NCBI GenBank assembly: GCA_049966915.1 | Contig: JBMFTS010000034.1 | Span: 1 to 6,922 of the forward strand | Direction: 5' to 3' | Origin: JAGDXZ01 sp049966915 | GTDB lineage: Archaea > Micrarchaeota > Micrarchaeia > Micrarchaeales > CABMGC01 | DNA length: 6,922 nt | Shown here: positions 4,827-6,922 of the stretch, piece by piece | Numbering within the stretch: position 1 is the stretch's first letter | How the letters are laid out: each line of letters opens with the position of its first letter | The notes under the pieces: model-generated | The model's database searches: none | What the model was told of the DNA's origin: nothing | Seen by the model: the letters and a program-made list of their open reading frames with translations, nothing else | Translations under genes and position numbers: made by a program

Positions 4827-5405
4827 ATGGCGCGCGTTCTGTTCGACATGAAAAACACAATAGTAATAACGGGAACGCCAGGCACTGGCAAAACGCGGCT
4901 TGCCGCTGAACTGCACAAAATCATCAAGGGCTCTGTTCTAGTAAACGACAACGAAGTTGCGAAGCGGCAAGGCCTCATAATCGGCAAGGGCAAATACGGC
5001 GCGTTGCTTGTAGACCTGCGCAAGCTTGAAATTGCACTCAACGAAATAGCGCGCAAAGGCAAAGGCACAGTGCTCATGGAAGGCCATCTTCTTTGCGAAG
5101 TTCGCGTGCGCGGGGCCAAAGCCATAGTGCTGCGCGAGCACTTGAAAACTCTGAAGCAGAGGCTAGAAAAAAGGAAATACGGCAAGGACAAAGTGCTTGA
5201 GAATGTTGTCGCTGAAGCGACAGATTACTGCGGCCAGAAAGCGATGGCGAATTATAAGGAAGTGTACGAGCTGCTTTCCAGCGACAAGCGCACGAAGCTG
5301 ATCGCACTGCGCATAGCAAGCGGCGCAAAAGAAAAGCAAGAACGCATAGAGCTGCTCGAGGAGCTTGTAAAGGTCATGAAAGAAGAAGGCAGGTTTTCTA
5401 TATAG
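4827..5405 (+). CDS. AK6/Fap7-type adenylate kinase
   Basis: The P-loop G-T-P-G-T-G-K-T (16-23) opens a small kinase of 192 residues. Family features follow: V-N-D-N-E-V-A near 39, V-D-L-R-K-L-E (62-68), M-E-G-H-L (84-88) and R-L-E-K-R-x-Y...K-V-L-E-N-V-x-A-E-A (112-131), the lid-like and conserved C-terminal segments of archaeal AK6. AK6/Fap7 proteins convert ATP plus AMP to two ADP and act as ATPases in small-subunit assembly with ribosomal protein uS11. The Pro that usually follows the V-L-R segment is absent (V-L-R-E-H-L-K). The start is ATG 4827 or the internal ATG at 4848. The latter gives M-K-N-T-I-V-I-T-G, closer to the family's usual start, but neither has a clear ribosome site. The stop (5403-5405) touches the cca stop on the other strand with no bases between. 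Confidence 0.88.
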   Translation: MARVLFDMKNTIVITGTPGTGKTRLAAELHKIIKGSVLVNDNEVAKRQGLIIGKGKYGALLVDLRKLEIALNEIARKGKGTVLMEGHLLCEVRVRGAKAIVLREHLKTLKQRLEKRKYGKDKVLENVVAEATDYCGQKAMANYKEVYELLSSDKRTKLIALRIASGAKEKQERIELLEELVKVMKEEGRFSI

Positions 5406-6803
5406 TCACGGCTTTAGCAGCCTAAGCAATTCGGCATAAACGGCGTCGATGTAATCTTCAGGAATGCGATTTACATAAAGCTTTGCGCCTGAAATTGGCA
5501 CGTCCTTGTGTTTTTTGCTCATCTTGCCGCTTGCAACGTAGCGGAGCGCATCCTTTACCGTTGCAAACCTGTTCGGCTCGAGCGCGAACACGGAATCCTT
5601 TACAAACGTAATGCCCAGCGCGCGCTTGTGGCTCTTTATGAATGCGCCAAACGCGTCGGCAAGGAATACGCTCGGGCCTTTGACAAATCTTGACCTAAGT
5701 TCCTGTCTGTAAGAGCAGAACAACAATATGCCTGTGCGCGCATGTATTGTCTGCAACGCAATCGGCAGCGAAAATCCGTACTGCTCCACAAACGCCTTTA
5801 TCTGCTCCGAAACCCGCCTAAGCTGCGGCCAAAGAATGTCTTCGCTCTTGTCAGGCAGTCTAACCGAAAGCACAAAAAAGTCCATGCCGCTCATTTTCAT
5901 GAGCTCTTTTATTTTGTAACGGGCAAGATCATGCGCAAATCCGGTGCCGTAAAATGCCTTTATGCTCGGCTTATCGATGAACTGCCTAGCTAATGCGACA
6001 AATTTTGCCAACGACTCAATGGAAACAGGCGAAGCCACGTTGCGGTTGGGATCAACAGGATCCACTACGACGAACTGCGACTTGAACTTCTCAACAATCT
6101 CTTTCACCCTGCTCTCATCGACAATACGGCCCTCGCCGTTGACAAGCAGCAACGGCAGCGACGCTTTTGCAAAAAGATTCATGACGCCTACAAAAGAGCT
6201 TGCGTGATAAACAAGAAGCTCGCACAGATAGCCAGAAAAGCCTCCGGTAAACACCTCTGCGCCGTAAAGGCCGTGGGCTTTCATGAACTGCTTGAGAAGC
6301 CTCACTTCGTCTTTTTGTTTCTCGGTGAGGTGCGTGAGTATAAATTCGGAATGCATAGGCGATCTGTCTACCGCTGTGGCCATTTCTTCTATGTTTTCTA
6401 TCTTGTATGCGGGCACTATGTCTGCCTCGGCATTCAGCGCGCCGAAATAAACCCTGGCATACGGGTGTTCCGCATATTTTATTTCTATATGGTCGTTTTT
6501 TCCTGTTATTTTCCTTGCGTACTCGAGCCCTTCCTTCGTTATTGTGCTCTTTGCCTTCTTCTTGTCAAACAGCAAAAACACATCTATATCAGAAGCGCCG
6601 CGAAGGTTTGTGCCATGGGCGAGCGATCCCACGACGCGTATCTCAACGTCTCTGGGCACTACGCGCCTAAGCCTGTTCACTATCTCATTTGCCTGGTTGG
6701 TTTCTATTGCCACTTCCTCCTCGGTGGGCTTTATGTCTTCGAGAACCCTTTCGAAAATGCGATCCAAGCGCATATCCTGCAACTGCTTGTTTTTCTGCGG
6801 CAT
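5406..6803 (-). CDS. cca: CCA-adding enzyme (archaeal class I tRNA nucleotidyltransferase)
   Basis: This enzyme adds C, C and A to tRNA 3' ends using CTP and ATP. The 465-residue protein begins with a helical segment, then the nucleotidyltransferase core V-G-S-L-A-H-G-T-N-L-R-G-A-S-D-I-D-V-F-L-L-F (58-79). The metal-binding pair is Asp72 and Asp74, and Asp128 in A-D-I-V-P-A-Y is the third carboxylate. A central domain with K-Q-F-M-K-A-H-G-L-Y-G (about 171-181) and T-G-G-F-S-G-Y-L-C-E-L-L (186-197) is diagnostic of the archaeal class, as is D-P-V-D-P-N-R-N-V-A near 248. Length is near the archaeal norm of about 440-465. The ATG at 6803 lies 26 bases from its TATA box, so a leaderless mRNA is expected. 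The gene is divergent from a tRNA-Ala that lacks an encoded CCA end and therefore needs this enzyme. Confidence 0.96.
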   Translation of the reverse strand: MPQKNKQLQDMRLDRIFERVLEDIKPTEEEVAIETNQANEIVNRLRRVVPRDVEIRVVGSLAHGTNLRGASDIDVFLLFDKKKAKSTITKEGLEYARKITGKNDHIEIKYAEHPYARVYFGALNAEADIVPAYKIENIEEMATAVDRSPMHSEFILTHLTEKQKDEVRLLKQFMKAHGLYGAEVFTGGFSGYLCELLVYHASSFVGVMNLFAKASLPLLLVNGEGRIVDESRVKEIVEKFKSQFVVVDPVDPNRNVASPVSIESLAKFVALARQFIDKPSIKAFYGTGFAHDLARYKIKELMKMSGMDFFVLSVRLPDKSEDILWPQLRRVSEQIKAFVEQYGFSLPIALQTIHARTGILLFCSYRQELRSRFVKGPSVFLADAFGAFIKSHKRALGITFVKDSVFALEPNRFATVKDALRYVASGKMSKKHKDVPISGAKLYVNRIPEDYIDAVYAELLRLLKP

Positions 6804-6810
6804 ACAAAAA

Positions 6811-6820
6811 TAATATAAAC
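6811..6820 (+). promoter_or_regulatory. TATA box of the tRNA-Ala gene
   Basis: TAATATAAAC is centred about 27 bases before the tRNA 5' end at 6843, with an A-rich BRE-like ACAAAA (6804-6809) just upstream. The predicted transcription start is near 6841. Confidence 0.55.
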
Positions 6821-6825
6821 AGCAG

Positions 6826-6833
6826 ATTTAAAA
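6826..6833 (-). promoter_or_regulatory. TATA box of cca
   Basis: The minus strand reads TTTTAAAT, centred 26-27 bases before the cca ATG at 6803, so transcription would start at or next to the ATG. It lies between the tRNA gene and the tRNA's own TATA box. Confidence 0.5.
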
Positions 6834-6842
6834 TAATGGACA

Positions 6843-6915
6843 GGGCTCGTAGCGCAGCAGTAGTCGCGCCCCGTTCGCAGCGGGGAGGTCGCGGGTGCGA
6901 ATCCCGCCGAGTCCA
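6843..6915 (+). tRNA. tRNA-Ala (anticodon CGC)
   Basis: The cloverleaf folds as follows. The acceptor stem is GGGCTCG (6843-6849) with CGAGTCC (6908-6914), including G3-U70, the alanine identity pair. The anticodon stem is CCCCG (6869-6873) with CGGGG (6881-6885) around loop TTCGCAG, anticodon CGC at 6876-6878. The variable loop is AGGTC, the T stem GCGGG/CCCGC, and the discriminator A is at 6915. No CCA follows (6916-6918 are ATA), so the 3' end must be added by the CCA enzyme. Base 26 (6868) is G, the Trm1 target. Oddities: the D arm has one extra base, best read as a U bulge at 6864; G18 appears replaced by A (6859); and U55 of the T loop is G (6897). Despite these, stems and identity elements are intact, so it is probably functional. 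No intron is seen. Confidence 0.93.
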
Positions 6916-6922
6916 ATAAACT

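Noticed and set aside
6204..6818. Plus-strand open frame of 204 codons opposite cca
   Set aside because: It lies wholly antisense to the well-supported CCA enzyme, has a Cys/His/Tyr-rich unnatural composition, and has no promoter or ribosome site.
6843..6915. tRNA-Ala as a pseudogene
   Set aside because: All main stems, the G3-U70 pair, the anticodon loop and the discriminator A are intact and a TATA box is correctly placed; the odd bases are better treated as unusual structure.

Overview
The window looks archaeal. It encodes ribosomal protein S8e, a Cgi121-like KEOPS subunit, Trm1 (tRNA G26 dimethyltransferase), an archaeal class I CCA-adding enzyme, an AK6/Fap7-type adenylate kinase and the start of a class III (prepilin-type) signal peptide protein. 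Intergenic spaces are short, TATA-like boxes lie about 26-31 bases upstream of start codons, and several mRNAs would be leaderless or nearly so. The compact layout and several orphan proteins suggest a small-genome lineage such as DPANN/Micrarchaeota, but that placement is inference and not shown directly.

Layout, left to right. 1-193 (-) is the 5' part of a pilin-like secreted protein, running off the left edge. 235-684 (-) is a Cgi121-like gene. 794-2549 (+) is a tight cluster: S8e, an unrecognised charged protein whose frame appears to open at a non-canonical AUA codon overlapping the S8e stop, and a carbamoyltransferase-fold protein that has lost nearly all catalytic residues. 2551-2594 is a tract that reads as a T-rich terminator on the minus strand. 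2612-2977 (-) is a small four-cysteine putative zinc protein, and 3061-4158 (-) is trm1. A palindromic TATA element at 4180-4189 separates trm1 from a divergent pair, 4215-4823 (+, unknown helical protein) and 4827-5405 (+, AK6-like kinase). cca (5406-6803, -) ends with no spacer against the kinase gene. A tRNA-Ala(CGC) gene at 6843-6915 (+) is divergent from cca.

The common theme is tRNA and ribosome maturation. Trm1 modifies G26, which the tRNA-Ala here carries. The CCA enzyme adds the 3' end that this tRNA gene does not encode. KEOPS makes t6A37, AK6/Fap7 proteins help mature the small ribosomal subunit, and S8e belongs to that subunit. No mobile element, CRISPR array or rRNA was seen. All intergenic gaps are under 300 bases; the longest is 685-793.

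The points most worth a second look are the AUA/ATAA start, the degenerate carbamoyltransferase, the tRNA-Ala with altered elbow bases and an extra D-arm base, and two divergent promoter regions with shared or interleaved TATA boxes.
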